NCBI GenBank assembly: GCA_003439945.1
Contig: QVRM01002806.1
Span: 859,001 to 923,000, forward strand
DNA from: Dermanyssus gallinae
Lineage: Eukaryota > Arthropoda > Arachnida > Mesostigmata > Dermanyssidae
DNA: 64,000 nt
Direction of reading: 5' to 3'
The notes under the pieces are model-generated. The model was not told where the DNA came from. It saw only the letters and a program-made list of their open reading frames with translations, and ran no database searches. Both the position numbers and the translations under genes were made by a program. Shown one piece after another: positions 12,640 through 24,741 of this stretch (position 1 is its first letter; each line of letters starts with the position of its first letter).

Positions 12640-13110
12640 ACTGTGGAGGCTGCTTGTCCGACAAGTCAGTGAGAAAGTGGAGTGCCCGTTGTTTTTGTGA
12701 AGGCCAAAAGTGTGTTTGAGCGATAATCCGGGAGCAGGCCAGGCAAACACTCTAATCATTACCGAACTCATCGGCAAAGTGAACGACCTCGCGAGAAGTG
12801 ATCGGCATGTGACAAAGTGGCTGTTAGTAGTGAGGCTGGGGGGCAATGTAAACATTTGCGCACGACAGGTTGGATTAGTAGAAGAAGTGCGCGCCGTGGG
12901 TTCCGAAAAAAAGCGGGTGTGCTCACAGAGGGAGTGACTCTGCTCCATGATAACGCGCGTCCGCACGTCTCCACAAGGTCCCAGAAAGTGTGCAGGCTAA
13001 GTTCAAGTAGGAATAGCTTGAGCATTCGCTTTAGAGCCCGACATATCGTACTGCGACTTCCATCAGTTTATCTTCCATCAGTTAGAAAAACTTAGCCTGG
13101 TAAAACAACG
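12640..13110 (+). pseudogene. Degenerate mariner-type transposase, C-terminal half
   Basis: The plus strand encodes ARRGFRKKAGVLTEG, followed at once by VTLLHDNARPHVS (about 12930-12975). The HDNARPH block is the second catalytic Asp motif of mariner transposases. After a frameshift, PDISYCDFHQFIF (about 13040-13080) stands for the usual SPDLAPSDFHLF block with the third Asp. Frames are broken throughout and no inverted ends are visible. The wording (HDNARPH, RRG..L) differs from the three young mariners in this window, so this is a separate, older family. Confidence 0.65.
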
Positions 13111-14010
13111 GGATGATTGTGCTCAGGATTCTGGTGGTTAATTTTGAATCGAAATTTGAATTAAACCCACAGTGTATTTTCGTGCATTTTCATTTGAACA
13201 CCTCTATTTAGTTATAAATTAAATAGTACAATTGACTTTAGGGCTGCAGCTCTTACAACGCTTGAGTTCGCGCAGACTATTGACGGTATTTAAATATACA
13301 TATACAGTACAATATTATAAATATATGTCTAGGTACATGTAGGCCAGACATGCCATAGATTGCACCAATTACAACCTACATTTCGTAATTTCACGTAGAA
13401 AAGGTAATAATCGCACAAATTACAGTCTAGCATTTGGTAATTTTACGTACAAGTGAGTTTTCTCGCCGAATATGCTGCAGTGGTGGCTTAGTTGTCCAAC
13501 TTCCCGCTCGAAACGAGGGATTGCCATGGCAGCTATGAACAACGGATTCTCCATCCACAAAGTCAAGCGAGAAAAGTGAGAATGATGAAAGTCTTTGGAC
13601 GGCATCTTGTTACATGTAGCTTAACTTATTACGAACGTCTAAAAAGTGGTTGTCAAAGTGTTGAAAAAATCTCGCGGAGAAAAAATTCCAAATAATGAGC
13701 CTACACTGGGCGGGACGGTGACGGCCGAATTCGTTGTTTTTTTTTCTGATGAGAGGAAAAAATGCTTTTAGGCACACCCAAAGAAGCGGGTAGTCTGGGA
13801 CTCGATGCCAATGCTCTTGGCATAATACACACTAAAAATATCTCACCTAAATGGCCTTAAAAAGAGGCGAGAAGCGGGGAATCGTTCTTTAATACTACGC
13901 TCAACCCGCAAAGCAACTTAACGATGAGAGGACGCCGAGCTGTAAATGTTAGCTATAGACTCATAGGAATGCCAAGTAAAGCAACTTATTGGCGAAGCTA
14001 TTGCCTTTTA
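13111..14010. other. No recognisable gene
   Basis: Imperfect repeated wording around 13345-13450 (GCACCAATTACAACCTACATTTCGTAATTTCACGTA and a second, diverged version) suggests a small local duplication. Nothing else seen. Confidence 0.4.
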
Positions 14011-14014
14011 CCGA

Positions 14015-14280
14015 CTAAAATAGCTTAGTGGCAATGCCATCATCGCCTTGCAGTCGGGAGGTTGTGGGTTCAAAACCTGAACCGGGCAAAAGACGGACAC
14101 ACACAAAAATCTCTTAATGAAAAGGATGGTGCATTATCCTCGACCCCATTATTAAAACAAATATCTGCTGAAAATGACTTTTGAGTCAATCTTCCGGAAA
14201 ACCTGAGCTCGCCGGGCAATTATTGTGTAACCTTTTTCTTATATTAAAATGCGGTACGTGAGAAAAGTACACGTACCGCT
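14015..14280 (+). mobile_element. tRNA-derived SINE family 2, longer copy
   Basis: The head shows ATAGCTTAGTGGCA (box A-like), CCTTGCAGTCGGGAGG (anticodon arm with TGC) and GGGTTCAAAACC (box B-like) within about 75 bases. A non-tRNA body follows to about 14240. A hairpin GCGGTACGTG (14251-14260) with CACGTACCGC (14270-14279) lies at or just past the 3' end. Pol III-type boxes are inferred from sequence only. Element limits are approximate and I found no clear target duplication. Confidence 0.5.
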
Positions 14281-15436
14281 TTATAGACCATTAACAAACC
14301 CTCGGTTGGAGTATAGAGCTCTCTAAGTCTTTGCAGCGAATCTATAACTAGACTACAATTAGGCACATTAGTGGTGAAAATAAATGAGGAATAAGGTTAA
14401 ATAACGTAAAATTGCATAACCAATATGCAATGAAACATCTACTATGTTTTTGCATTGTTTTTTGTATTTTGCGCTATGTAGTCACAAATCTCATCAGCGT
14501 TATGCGAGAGGATTACTTTGCTGACAAATAACGCTTTTGACTCGGTCTGTTGTGGTACGATTTTGCTATTGCTCACGTGCGCACTCCGCGGAACAATCAT
14601 AAGATGGCATAAAAGTCTTGATTTAATCGTCAGTGCAGAAAACTTAAATCGATCATCGGTATTGATTCAGGTATGACCGAGCCCGGACTTTTGAAACTTG
14701 CTGCTCTAAAGAGCACGTTTAAGAAAATTAAAAAGTCGAAGTGCGATAGAAATGCCGTATTCGACGAATCAAGAAGATCGTTTATACGGCGTAGCTTCAA
14801 CTTCAAAAAAATCTAGCCCCGCCAAACTCTCTCATGAAAGAATGGGAATGGATGACGCATTTTCGGAAACTGTTTGAACAAGGTAGACAATTGTGACGGG
14901 GACGTATTAAATATACAATCGCGACCGGCTTTCTCATTAGATGCAAAGTTTCTTTCAAAACTGCAAAACCTTATCAATATGTACTCTGAGCTAATTGTGT
15001 ATATGACTATACTAATGATCCGGGACCCACTTGGATATATTGCCCGAGCAGGTGGGCCTCACCCCCAAGGAAGACCATGATAAGGCGGAAATACTAAACT
15101 ACGACTTAGAATGAACCTATGCTTTAGCTTGCATGGCCGCCCTAAGCCGTAAGAGTCAGCCACACTTTCGAAGTCTGCCACCTTGCCATGAAGTACCAGA
15201 GAACATTCCAAAACACCTACACAAATTGGAAGGCAAACCCAGATACACTCCAGATAGGATATTCTCATTTTTCTTCTTCGTCTTCAATAAAGTTAGCATT
15301 TATATTTACTATCCTTATTGCCTTATCTGTAGACTCTTCCTAGAAGATTCCAAAGTACCATTCATTTTTAAGATAGTTGCCATAAGCCGTTTACGCAAAG
15401 AGGGCTTCTATTCTGATCCTTTTTTCGATCTGATCC
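14281..15436. other. No recognisable gene
   Basis: Degenerate sequence. The 121-codon plus frame at 15133-15498 runs into the SINE and has no recognisable domain. Confidence 0.4.
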
Positions 15437-15594
15437 TCAGCCAACATTTAGCGTCCACGGGCTGTTTTCGTATTGTTTCACGTAGACGGACGCCATAAAT
15501 ATAAATGTGCAACGGTTGGGCTCGAACCCGGGCACCTATGTGTCTCCCACGGTCGTGAGGCGCACGTGAATTCACCACGCCACAGGGCTCGACC
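15437..15594 (-). mobile_element. tRNA-derived SINE family 1, near-complete copy
   Basis: On the minus strand it begins GGTCGAGCCCTGTGGCGTGG (box A region), passes GAGACACATAGGTGC, and reaches GGGTTCGAGCCCAACCGTTG (box B region). Then come TATTTATGGCGTCCGTCTAC, an AACAATACGAAAA block, and the tail TGTTGGCTGAGGATCAG. The same order of blocks occurs at 53832-54009 and 44451-44614. It is transcribed, if at all, by Pol III and mobilised by a LINE partner not identified here. No convincing target duplication is visible at this copy. Confidence 0.7.
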
Positions 15595-17874
15595 CCATTT
15601 TGACCCTAAAAGTAGGCCGCCAATTTATCTGATAGTAGTAGTAGTAGTAGTGAGAGATTTTAGCAATATATAACAATGCGGACAAGTAGGGCCGCTTAAC
15701 GGAAGGCTACTAACCTCTCCGCGCCCCGGAGAAGAATTGTACACTAGCTGCTTGGGATTTAATATAACTGGGCCAACAATATCAGTGTGTCCAGTCGTTA
15801 CAATGTTAGTTGCTTTGGCTTTGAATTATCTTTTGGGGAGGCTTTACATGATACTTCACTTCTTTTTTTTTTTCTAACGATGATACGTTGTTGAAGAGCA
15901 ATTGGTTAGGTACGTGATTTTCTACAATGAACGTTTTGGAACGGGTAAATACGTTGTTATCACCGCGCATTAGCTATGCTACTTCTAGGTTGTCCTCAAA
16001 GGACAATTGTAGGTCCACTTTTGTCCCAACTTCATCTTTCATAAGGACTCAGTCAAATGAGCCAAGTGAGGCTCCCTATGATAGTATACAAGATACATAA
16101 AAACCACATTAGGATCCACAGAGATGACGACCGATCAAAAAAGCGCATTTTTTAAAGACACGCGTAACGCTAGTTACATATTGCGCGGCCACGTACTGAA
16201 CTGTGTAAAACCAGAAAGGACCTAGGTGTCATCACATCACAGACCTCAGTGAGCCAGTCGAATAAGACGAACTTGGATCCTCAAGAGCCCAGTACTGTGC
16301 ACAGTTTCTGCCTTGTCAATTTTAACATATGCATCTTCCGTAAAACATACTGCAGCAAAGAAAGGAAATATCCTACCAGGAGTCGTTGCTATCAAAAGTG
16401 TTGATAGAAACATGTTCTCTTGGTCAGTTACTCGATACTTGCATTCAGAGCCTCCGTAAATTGTGATCAGCCTTTTAATAAAGCGTTTTATCACCATGGC
16501 CATCAAACAGCTATTTGGCCCCAATCTATAAAGACCGGAGACACCGTGGCAATCCAACCATCTATCGAGACATTGCCCTAACTCGTGTTGTATACAATCT
16601 TTTTACCACACTTGCTCCAACCAGATTGCATCAGCACGGTGAGAAGGAGCTGTCGGCAAAAATATAGCTTTCTATTACAACGTTCCAAGCTAGATGCTAA
16701 ATTAAATCTTAACATGGTGCAGGGAACATGATTTGCTCATAAACTTAACCACGACCTAGATCATGAGGCTTAGCATGTGACGAGGCTTAGCTAAACGACC
16801 GCGGGGGCGCATACACGGACCTCGACTGCAAGCTCAAAATAGGTAGAAGGATATTCTAACTTGTAAAGCACTATAAACACCTAAGTATAGAATTGGCACC
16901 GCGGTTTTCCTTACAAGACGCAAAACATATACACTGAGCCTCCCTCGGTAGGCGTGGTCGTGTGCAACATTGCAACACAAACACATTGACAGAGTGCTGA
17001 AAAATGGGTATCAGTTTAGCTGTGACGTGCTAAACGCTTATAAAGACTTCCGAGACATACGCAGAAGTTGTGCACTTTTATGTGGACCTTTTAACAATGA
17101 GACCCTGTGGTAGCGTGAAATGACGAAGCGCAGATCGCAAACACAGTCATCTTTTTCTACTGCATTTTCTGACATGTATAAGCATAAGAAATTGACCCCA
17201 CACTTGGAATTGAACCTGCAATCGAGCACACGAAAGGTCAGGGGGTATTGCGCACTAGTTACACAAAATAAACGGCTTATGCTGTGTGGAGTAATACTCC
17301 ATGCTTATAATCACCGAGAATTCATAAGGATGAATGCCATAATATTAACAAATGTGTATGCAAGCATTACGTTATGAAGAACATCGACAGATTCGCTAAA
17401 AGATATTGACCGATTATCTAAGTTGGTTAGCGGAAAGGAAACAGTCGTATCAAATAAGATCCCGCAATGTCTAAGTTTTTTTTTAGCTTTCACGTTTAGC
17501 ACCTCAGTTCAACATTATAGTAGTTAATCATAAATCTTCAGGAAAATTCGTTTTCTAAAGATCATCAAATCGATGGTAGTTCAATTTGTGGTTGCGAAGT
17601 ACCTATGTATGGTAACTAAGCAGATGCATATCATAAGGGAGTCCCTGCATGCGGCTAATTTGCAGCCGTTGCAACGATTTTTTAAACAATTACGCCACTG
17701 CGCAAAGTGAGAGAATGATCGCACAGAGCACATCGAGACGAGACAACGTAAACGACTCTGATTTTGGATGCCAGCTATCCAAAAGCTACAACCAGGATGC
17801 TGTTAGTGGTAGAACCTATACCAGTTCTAGTAAGACTGGGATCTGACTAAACCTAGTGCTATATGTTCCACAAA
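15595..17874. other. No recognisable gene; short (GTA)n run
   Basis: A GTA trinucleotide run lies at about 15634-15652. The remainder holds short frames on both strands with no motif I recognise. Confidence 0.45.
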
Positions 17875-18060
17875 GTATTCGCCCGAGAAAATGATGGAGC
17901 ACCAGCGCACAACTACGCCGCGACACGGGCTCACCTAGACGGCATCTTCGGGGATCTATGGATTGGCCGATGAGGGCCCATTGCTTGACCACCACCACAA
18001 TGGCCCGACCTATCAAGTCTCGACTTCGATCATTGGGTACTGCCATCTAGTAAATGTATA
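17875..18060 (+). pseudogene. Mariner-superfamily transposase remnant (LDFFLWGY family)
   Basis: The plus strand reads NDGAPAHNYAATRAHLDGIF, then DLWIGR, stop, GPIA, and PDLSSLDFDHWVLPS. In intact relatives these blocks are QQDGAPAH, RWIGRRGPIEWPPRSPDL and TPLDFFLWGYLK, which carry the second and third acidic catalytic residues. At least two stops and one frameshift are present. A second relic of the same family lies at 43750-44040. Only the catalytic C-terminal part survives. Confidence 0.6.
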
Positions 18061-18985
18061 ACGGGGGTAACGATTGTTTCCACGAGTAGTTCTTGTAATA
18101 TAACTGATAGCTTGAGGTGATTCGTAGAGTAACACGAAGGATTTGTTTTATAAAGCCAGTCAAAATTCTAGCGTTATATATGCAGTCCCTTCCGTGTCCA
18201 CTGGGCCTTTGATTACTTTGCAACCATAAATCGAACCCCCATCGGTTTGCTACAGATGATCTTCATGAAATACGCCCTTTTCTCAAGGTTTGTGTTTTAA
18301 TGGAAACCATAATGAAAATTGTTCAACTTATTGAAAATAAACGCGCAATGATGAAATTTGTGGTGTCTTTTACTCTTCTGAACACGTCAGTTTCATTTTC
18401 AGATTGTCGATTGAACAACGCATTTCCTCGTACTTGCCTCTATTGTGTATCTATATTAGGTAAAAAAAATCAGTATACTGTCACTCCTAATCAAAATATC
18501 CCACCCCCCCCCCCCGATTTCATTCGAAAAAATGCTTACTTCTACTAAAATCGAAGACTCCCCCATCTGTAGCCACTCTGGATATTGGCATCATGTATAT
18601 ATATATAGTATATTCGATATATGTATAGTTTATACATATGGATATACACAAACCTTGTATAGTGTGTCTCATTACCGAAAAATAAGCCGACCTTCTATTT
18701 CTGGCGTGTCATCATTGTGCATTTATGGATGCACGTAGCATGGCGTGTTGAACGTGGTATGCGCTTTGCTGGCCTCAGTAAATGTGTGCGTAAGTGAGTT
18801 GTTTACTCGGCGTGCTCTTACCAAGCGATTGGCGGGAGACGAGTTCAGATACGACGGAACACGGCGGCACGGTATCTTGGTAGGCAGGCAGGGAAATTGG
18901 TGTTCTTTGACGGCAGGTTGGCCGATCGTAGCCTACTCGTCGTTCGACGACTTGTACGGTCGTATCCAGCTAGCTGCAAGAAGTA

Positions 18986-19033
<48 letters not shown>

Positions 19034-19329
19034 CACACTCTATTGCGATCTACTAGGTACAATATGATATAAGCCCGCCATACGACGGAGGAACGGGCGG
19101 AGAATTGCCTTTTTATGACCGGCTTGTTGGTCGACTCGACCCGGCCGTCCTCTGCGTCTTCAAGACGAGAGCAGCATAGCTTCCGTCATATCTCTCGAGT
19201 TTGTTTTTTAAACATTTTTGATATTTGCGCTTGCTAGTCTGTATTAGATTAAGTGAAGCACGCAAAAAGCGCGTAATTTGGGGAACCAAGGCTAAAAGAC
19301 CCAGCAGGTTGGTACGTCGAAATAGAGTC
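18061..19329. other. No gene; poly-C run and TA tract
   Basis: A C-run lies at about 18502-18515 and a (TA)n tract at 18991-19019. The frame at 18745-19056 ends in the TA tract and is not protein-like. Confidence 0.5.
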
Positions 19330-19500
19330 ACATGCTCACGAGAATTCGTTCTAGGGGTCTACCAGAATTCGTTAAAAAAAATTGCAATGGAATGGGGGAG
19401 CGGAAACGTCCTCGTTTGGAGTGAGAGCAAAATGACCAAAAATGGCTGTATCCAGCTTTTTATCCTAACATATCTGCACTCAATCTGCCATTACGAGGGC
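19330..19500 (+). pseudogene. Possible Tc1-like transposase fragment
   Basis: The plus frame at 19225-19593 includes GSGNVLVWSESKMTKNG (about 19396-19446). This resembles the GGGSVMVWGCxxxxGxG block between the first and second catalytic residues of Tc1-type transposases. No DDE motif or inverted end accompanies it, so the call is tentative. Confidence 0.3.
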
Positions 19501-19769
19501 TCCCAGTCATCTATCGACAAACCAATCATACCTGCGCGTTTGATAGAAAATTGCGCATCTGTTGCATTCTACGTTAGCTCAACGTTGTATTGAATATAAT
19601 TCTTAAGAAATAAAATTCGTAGCAATTCTTATATTTTGGCCTTCACGCTCAGTTACACATTTTTTAGAAGACATTTCCGCCCCTTGTCCCATTGAAACAC
19701 ATGTTTTTTTTGGCCGAGTACTAGTTACTAGAGATACCAAAGTTTGCAGGACGAATTCTGGGAGACTCT

Positions 19770-19825
19770 TTATATATATATATATATATATATAGATATA
19801 CATATATATAAATATATATAAAGGT
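19770..19825. repeat. (TA)n microsatellite
   Basis: Twelve TA units, then interrupted TATA words to about 19825. Confidence 0.9.
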
Positions 19826-20534
19826 TTTTACGTCTAAAGCTACCCGCATTTGTTATATATTTGGTAAAGCTTTGACCCCATGATTTCTAAATTTAACGCA
19901 TTTGTTCTATATAGATCGAATAATGTATGTGCCGCGTGTTTTGAATATTTGTGTTTTTTATTTATTTTGGAGTGTCGCCGGTTCGATTCTTCCTGTTCAT
20001 CAAATTTTCTTTGATGCTAATGATGAATGAGCGATGCTCGTTGAGAATTGTTAATCATAGAAAATGGATAAATCATTCCGCTAAGAATCAGTGACCATGC
20101 TGCCATGAGGGCTGTTGTGAAAACTCCTAGATTCTCAACATGTACACTTAAGTTGCCGCTCTAAGCCTATTTATGCTGCGCTTATAAGTAGCTTATAATG
20201 AACAGCACCCAAAGCGATTCAGTCTCACAGTCGATGACGCTGCTGTTCGCGTTGAATGTTAAACCGGAGCGCACTTGAAATTCTTGCACCGCTGTGATGG
20301 CTTGGATTGTGGCCTGGCCAGGCCTCCTGCCAACGTTGCGTCATCAAGGTGCAACGGTTAAAACTCCGATCGAAGTTTCGAGCGACTCCAGCGACAGCGA
20401 TGCAGAGAAGAGCTGGCCCATAGAAAAGAGCCTTATTTTACTCCACACATCAACTTAAGCGTTTCCCCTTGCCACGGGAGGTTACCGGGCAGTCTATACA
20501 GCTGAGCAAACAGCGGGTATCGATCTTCTCACAT

Positions 20535-20565
20535 CATTGAGTAAGTGGTGTCCACTTACTCAATG
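20535..20565. repeat. Perfect 14-bp inverted repeat, 3-base loop
   Basis: CATTGAGTAAGTGG at 20535-20548, loop TGT, then CCACTTACTCAATG at 20552-20565. Strong hairpin potential; no function assigned. Confidence 0.95.
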
Positions 20566-20811
20566 CATGCTAGAATGAATGTTGTGAAGCATATTAGAAT
20601 GAATGCGTACAACAGAGTGTTGCTGTCATCCTGGCGGCTACCTACGATATATTTCAGATGCCGAGGACGGCGACCATCCGGACCGCCACTAGAACTGTTT
20701 TAGAAACTTGAGGTAGCGTTCTAAATCGTCTCAGTCGCTACATCAATTTCATATGCAGGGGGTACTGGCGTCCGTGTATCAGTGTACGTCATCCGTGGGG
20801 TGTTCGGGGAA

Positions 20812-20880
20812 TTTTTTCAATAAACTTGCTATAGTTTTTTCAATAAACTTGCTATAGTTTTTTCAATAAACTTGCTATAG
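20812..20880. repeat. Three perfect 23-bp tandem copies
   Basis: Unit TTTTTTCAATAAACTTG plus CTATAG, repeated at 20812-20834, 20835-20857 and 20858-20880 with no mismatch. This indicates recent slippage or unequal exchange. Confidence 0.97.
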
Positions 20881-21929
20881 TGCTTGCGTCGATTGGAGCA
20901 ATCTGATATGTAGTAAGCAAGGTTCAAGCAGCGGAAGAAACGTCTCTTGGGACAGCTTTCACTGAGAATTATTTTCTTAGCAAGGCGAGGCTCGGGTCCG
21001 CGCACTGGACTCTGCTGCAGACAGCGACGCTAAAAGACTTGGGCTCGCTGAGTCCAGCTCTAATAGCCTCCTCCAATTGTTGGCGGTGATTGGGGCCTAG
21101 CGGCTTTACAAAAGGCGGCGACAATTTAATCAGTGAATCGTGTGTGCCCGGTTGCGTCGGAAGAACAGACGCCACCACTTTTCTCCAAAGACACCCCCAA
21201 GTTACACCATGATTGCGTGAATCACTTGTGGAATAACCCTCCCGGATGCCGCCATGACCATATGGTCTAGGCTAGTAGCCATATGCCGTATCGTTTGTGG
21301 CACTGACAACCGAGGGGAGTGCTAATGCTGGCGCAATGGCTGGAGCCACGCTTGTGTTCATCGGCATCATGACCCCATCATGTACGACCGCAGCGAAACC
21401 GCGACTGCCAAATAACTCAGATAGTTGACGATGATCCGACGGTTAAGCGATCTAAGCGTTGAGAACACGATTCTCAGATCGCCTCATGGCCGCCCTTACG
21501 TAAGCAGAACCGTGCTGCACGTTCGTAATTCTTTAGTAGATCCGTACCGTCTACAGTGTGGGACCTTTAAAGGCCCACCACCGATCAAGAAGGTTGTGTC
21601 AACAACGGCGGTGAGGTTGTGTCAACCACCAATGAGCACAGTAGAGCTTCGAAAATGTATTTGGTTGTCCTCTGCGTCGTCTTCGGCACATGCACCTCAG
21701 AGGTATCGGCAGCCGGCGGTCGCGCAGAGGATTCTGCTAAAGAAACGGCGGGCTTCGACGGTAAACGCCTCACTGCCATGTGAAGTCAATGGTCGAGCAG
21801 ACGACGCAACCTCCAGCTGCAACAACCGTTGCTGGTGGTGATAGAGGCTGCTGCTACAGATGACAGAGCTTCCGCTGATATGGTTGGCTGATGGCGCTAA
21901 TCACAGCACCGAATTTTTTTACAAATGGC

Positions 21930-22560
21930 ACAATTATCGGGACCTTTCTTGACAACCGTAGGCGGACAACTTGCTTACCCTACATTTTGTGTCAGGTTTA
22001 AGGTGTCACTACTCCACATGTGCACTTCCAGGCAGTCTTTAGCAAAAAAGCTAAAAAAACACTCGCGGAAGAGGCTAGCATGCCGAAGTGGGTCGACGGA
22101 AGGAGGAAGGCCTTGACGCAATCAATGAAAACTGCGTACAAAGGAACCCCGGGTTTTGCTAACGCCCGCTCAACTTTCGATTGGATCACGCAGATCGTAC
22201 TTCGGCTCTTCCTGAACCCAAGTTGCTCCAGCGGTTAAAATAATTCTAAGTATGATCGACTTTGCGAAGATCTTCTAGAGTGTTCGATGTTTTAATGCGA
22301 TGCCTTAATTGGGCTTCGGATCCACACTATTATCGCGCGTTTCCTTGAAGTTGGAGATAATTTGGTACGGTGCCAGTCAGGCCTCGTTTTTAAATAACAT
22401 CTAAAGCTTCTGTCAGCCGTGCTCGTAGACCCTATTGGAAACACTGCTTTTCCGTTTTGGATGGTCACGTTAAATTCTTACGACCTTTTTTTCTCAAAAT
22501 AAGGATGAGGTGCTGATCCTGGGTGAGAGGATACTAAACCGCTGGTTCACGTGGGACCAG
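21930..22560 (-). pseudogene. Fossil LINE reverse transcriptase, N-terminal palm
   Basis: The minus strand holds GIALKHRTL, stop, KIFAKSIILRI, in place of the usual YRGISLLNTLYKIFTKIL. This is followed by KVERALAKPGVPLYAVFIDCVKAF in two stretches, which is RT motif A with the first catalytic Asp in FIDCVKAF. Stops and shifts interrupt the frames. Motifs B and C are not identifiable toward 21930. Confidence 0.55.
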
Positions 22561-23204
22561 TTATGCATAGTAGAAGCAAAGTCGAATGGTGACTTGTTAG
22601 GCGCTGAGATATGTTGAGCATGGTCATCTTTCGTCGACGTAAAAAGTAGATATAAGGCCCCACTGCCGCCCTTCCAAGGAACCGAGCCTCCTCCATTCTC
22701 ATCTTCAAACTCGCAATTGCCCTGCACTAGCAGCTGCTTATGTTTGGCCTCATGTTGTTCATAGAGCTATCTACGTTCTGCAGCAGTTATCTGGAAGTTA
22801 GAGTGAGGGACCAGGCTTGCTGTGCACAGGAGCTTCAAAACCTCACGACGTTTCAGGCAGCAGGCCTGCGTGAACGCCACCACTAGTAAGTGTTTTCGCG
22901 CAGGAAGTTCAAGAACCTCTAGATCGGCAACATCAATATCGGTCTGGTGAGGTGGCTTGTGGAATAATGGGAGAAACTACCTTAGCTGTGCCTTAGCCTC
23001 CACACTACTCCAACACTCCTCTGCATATATTTCGCAGTTAGGGAGTTCGCAGCTAGAGAGATTGGGTACTACAATAGGCAGCAATAGGCAATTGCGAGCG
23101 TATTGGAAAAATAGTAAAATCGAGGGTAAACAGTCATATACGTAGGAACAAATGGAAATTGGCGATAGGCTCCAGATTGAGTTGACCAGATATATATGTT
23201 AAAG
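22561..23204. other. No recognisable gene
   Basis: May include more of the neighbouring LINE fossil (minus), but no motif supports it. Confidence 0.35.
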
Positions 23205-23460
23205 CGGAAAAGGGGTGGGTTAGAATGGGTATACGAAAATTCAAGAGCGAGTGGGCTATTTGCGGATGCCAGGGTAGGAATGTTGGATGCCAGAATATAA
23301 CGAGCTAATATAGGAAGGGGAAAAGTACAGATTGTCAGGCTTGTGGGTTAGGGAATCAGTCAATTAAACATATTGTAAAAGGATGTACAGCTATGGGGGG
23401 TATAGATCTGTCGAAGGTCCTAGCTTTAGGACCAAATATTAGAAAAGACGAGGAATGATT
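23205..23460 (+). pseudogene. LINE C-terminal fragment with zinc-binding-like motif
   Basis: The plus strand includes STDCQACGLGNQSIKHIVKG followed by C. This is the CX2CG...HIL/HIV...C pattern found near the end of many non-LTR ORF2 proteins. It ends shortly after at LGPNIRKDEE and a stop at 23456. Frames before it are broken. Confidence 0.45.
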
Positions 23461-24457
23461 GCTGGACTACGCGGTATCAGGCGGTTGTCATGCAATAGCA
23501 GTACTCAGCTCAAGCTGTCAGCCTATAGTATGTTTGCTCAATCATACTGTACAGCGGATTGCGCCATTAACGTTAATGTGTGAATCTGGGTACACGTCTT
23601 TTTATATACATATATATGCGCATGGATGGTTGGCATCGCTCTCGTACTTAATTGCAGTTACTTGAACGGATATCGTCGTTAGGCTGGGGTCGCATCAGCG
23701 TGCCGCGGCGGCATCTGTCCCAACAACAGCCAGAGTGAGTCATGACATCACACACGACGACTTGTCGGTACGCTACTCTGTTTGGTGAGCGTCAGCGTCT
23801 GCGTGGTCGAAATGTTATCGGGTAACTATAGGCTGTAGCTTCGACTGGCAGCGCTTATACTGACTGGCTTGCGTCAGGCCTTTGATTCTCCTCTTGCTTT
23901 TCATCTTTATCTGTCTTCCTGTCCTTTTTTTCTGTTCTTTGCCAAGATAGTAATTTTACTTTGGGCGAATACGCATTCTCCCATCATCTAACTAACTACG
24001 TCACAACCAATAATAACTAGTCAGGAAATATGAACGTCCGTCACGCTAATGGCTGCCTATTTTCCTTTCTACTAGATTGCTTGTTGCGTCCGGTCCTAAG
24101 TGTAGGCATTTGCAGAGGGTATCAGGGCTTATCTCTCCCTCTCTAGCTCTTTTCTCACATTCACAGCGACCCGTTGCCCTTGTTGCGGCAGAGATGGCTA
24201 GGCCTTCGGATTACTTATGCGCCTCATTGCGGCGCCAGGACACAACGGGGGGGGGGGGGACAAGAACGGCCTCCTTCTATCGCTGTACTCCGCTGTCGAT
24301 GCTGGTGAGTTAATTGGCCTTACAAACACAGACAATCAACCTAAAGCCTGAAAGAGAGGCAAAAAGAAGGTTAGAGGTAGACACAGAGAAAGAGAGAGAT
24401 AAAGCAAAGCGTGAAGTGAGGGAGAGCAGGCAGAGATGACCAGGCAGACCCAGCTGC
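23461..24457. other. No recognisable gene; poly-G run
   Basis: A run of about 12 G lies at 24247-24259 and GA-rich sequence at 24350-24440. No coding signal. Confidence 0.45.
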
Positions 24458-24620
24458 TTAGGACTCCTTCTTGTTACATGGCAGGCCACATGGAGGCGAT
24501 TTCAAGTCATTTCTGTGAGCTGGCACGTGTATTGTAATGCATTGGCTCGCTCGACCACAGTAAAGGCATGGACGTGGGCTGGCACAAATTTGCTGCCGCC
24601 ATTGCAAGGTTGCGAGCGTA
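24458..24620 (-). pseudogene. Possible retroelement Gag zinc-knuckle fragment
   Basis: The minus frame reads ASPRPCLYCGRASQCITI. Its CLYCGRxxxCI resembles the CLYCGxxGHxxxxC knuckle of Ty3/gypsy-type Gag proteins, but the His and last Cys do not fit, so the match is partial. An AATAAATCAATCAA string near 24741 could be a retroelement tail. Confidence 0.25.
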
Positions 24621-24624
24621 CGCA

Positions 24625-24628
<4 letters not shown>

Positions 24629-24658
<30 letters not shown>
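24629..24658. repeat. (TA)n microsatellite
   Basis: About 15 uninterrupted AT units. Confidence 0.95.
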
Positions 24659-24660
<2 letters not shown>

Positions 24661-24741
24661 TAACATGATATGATGCCGCTCTAAGCGCCCCTGATATAAA
24701 AGGGTGACATGTATATTTAGGTATACATGCCAAGCAAACAA

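Larger units (their letters stand above)
19826..21929. other. No recognisable gene; small palindrome and tandem repeat
   Basis: Contains the 14-bp palindrome at 20535-20565 and the 23-bp tandem repeat at 20812-20880. The plus frame 21425-21841 (138 codons) is the longest here but has no recognisable domain. Confidence 0.4.

Noticed and set aside
21425..21841. 138-codon plus frame as a gene
   Set aside because: No domain, composition like its shadows, and no splice or conservation signal can be seen.
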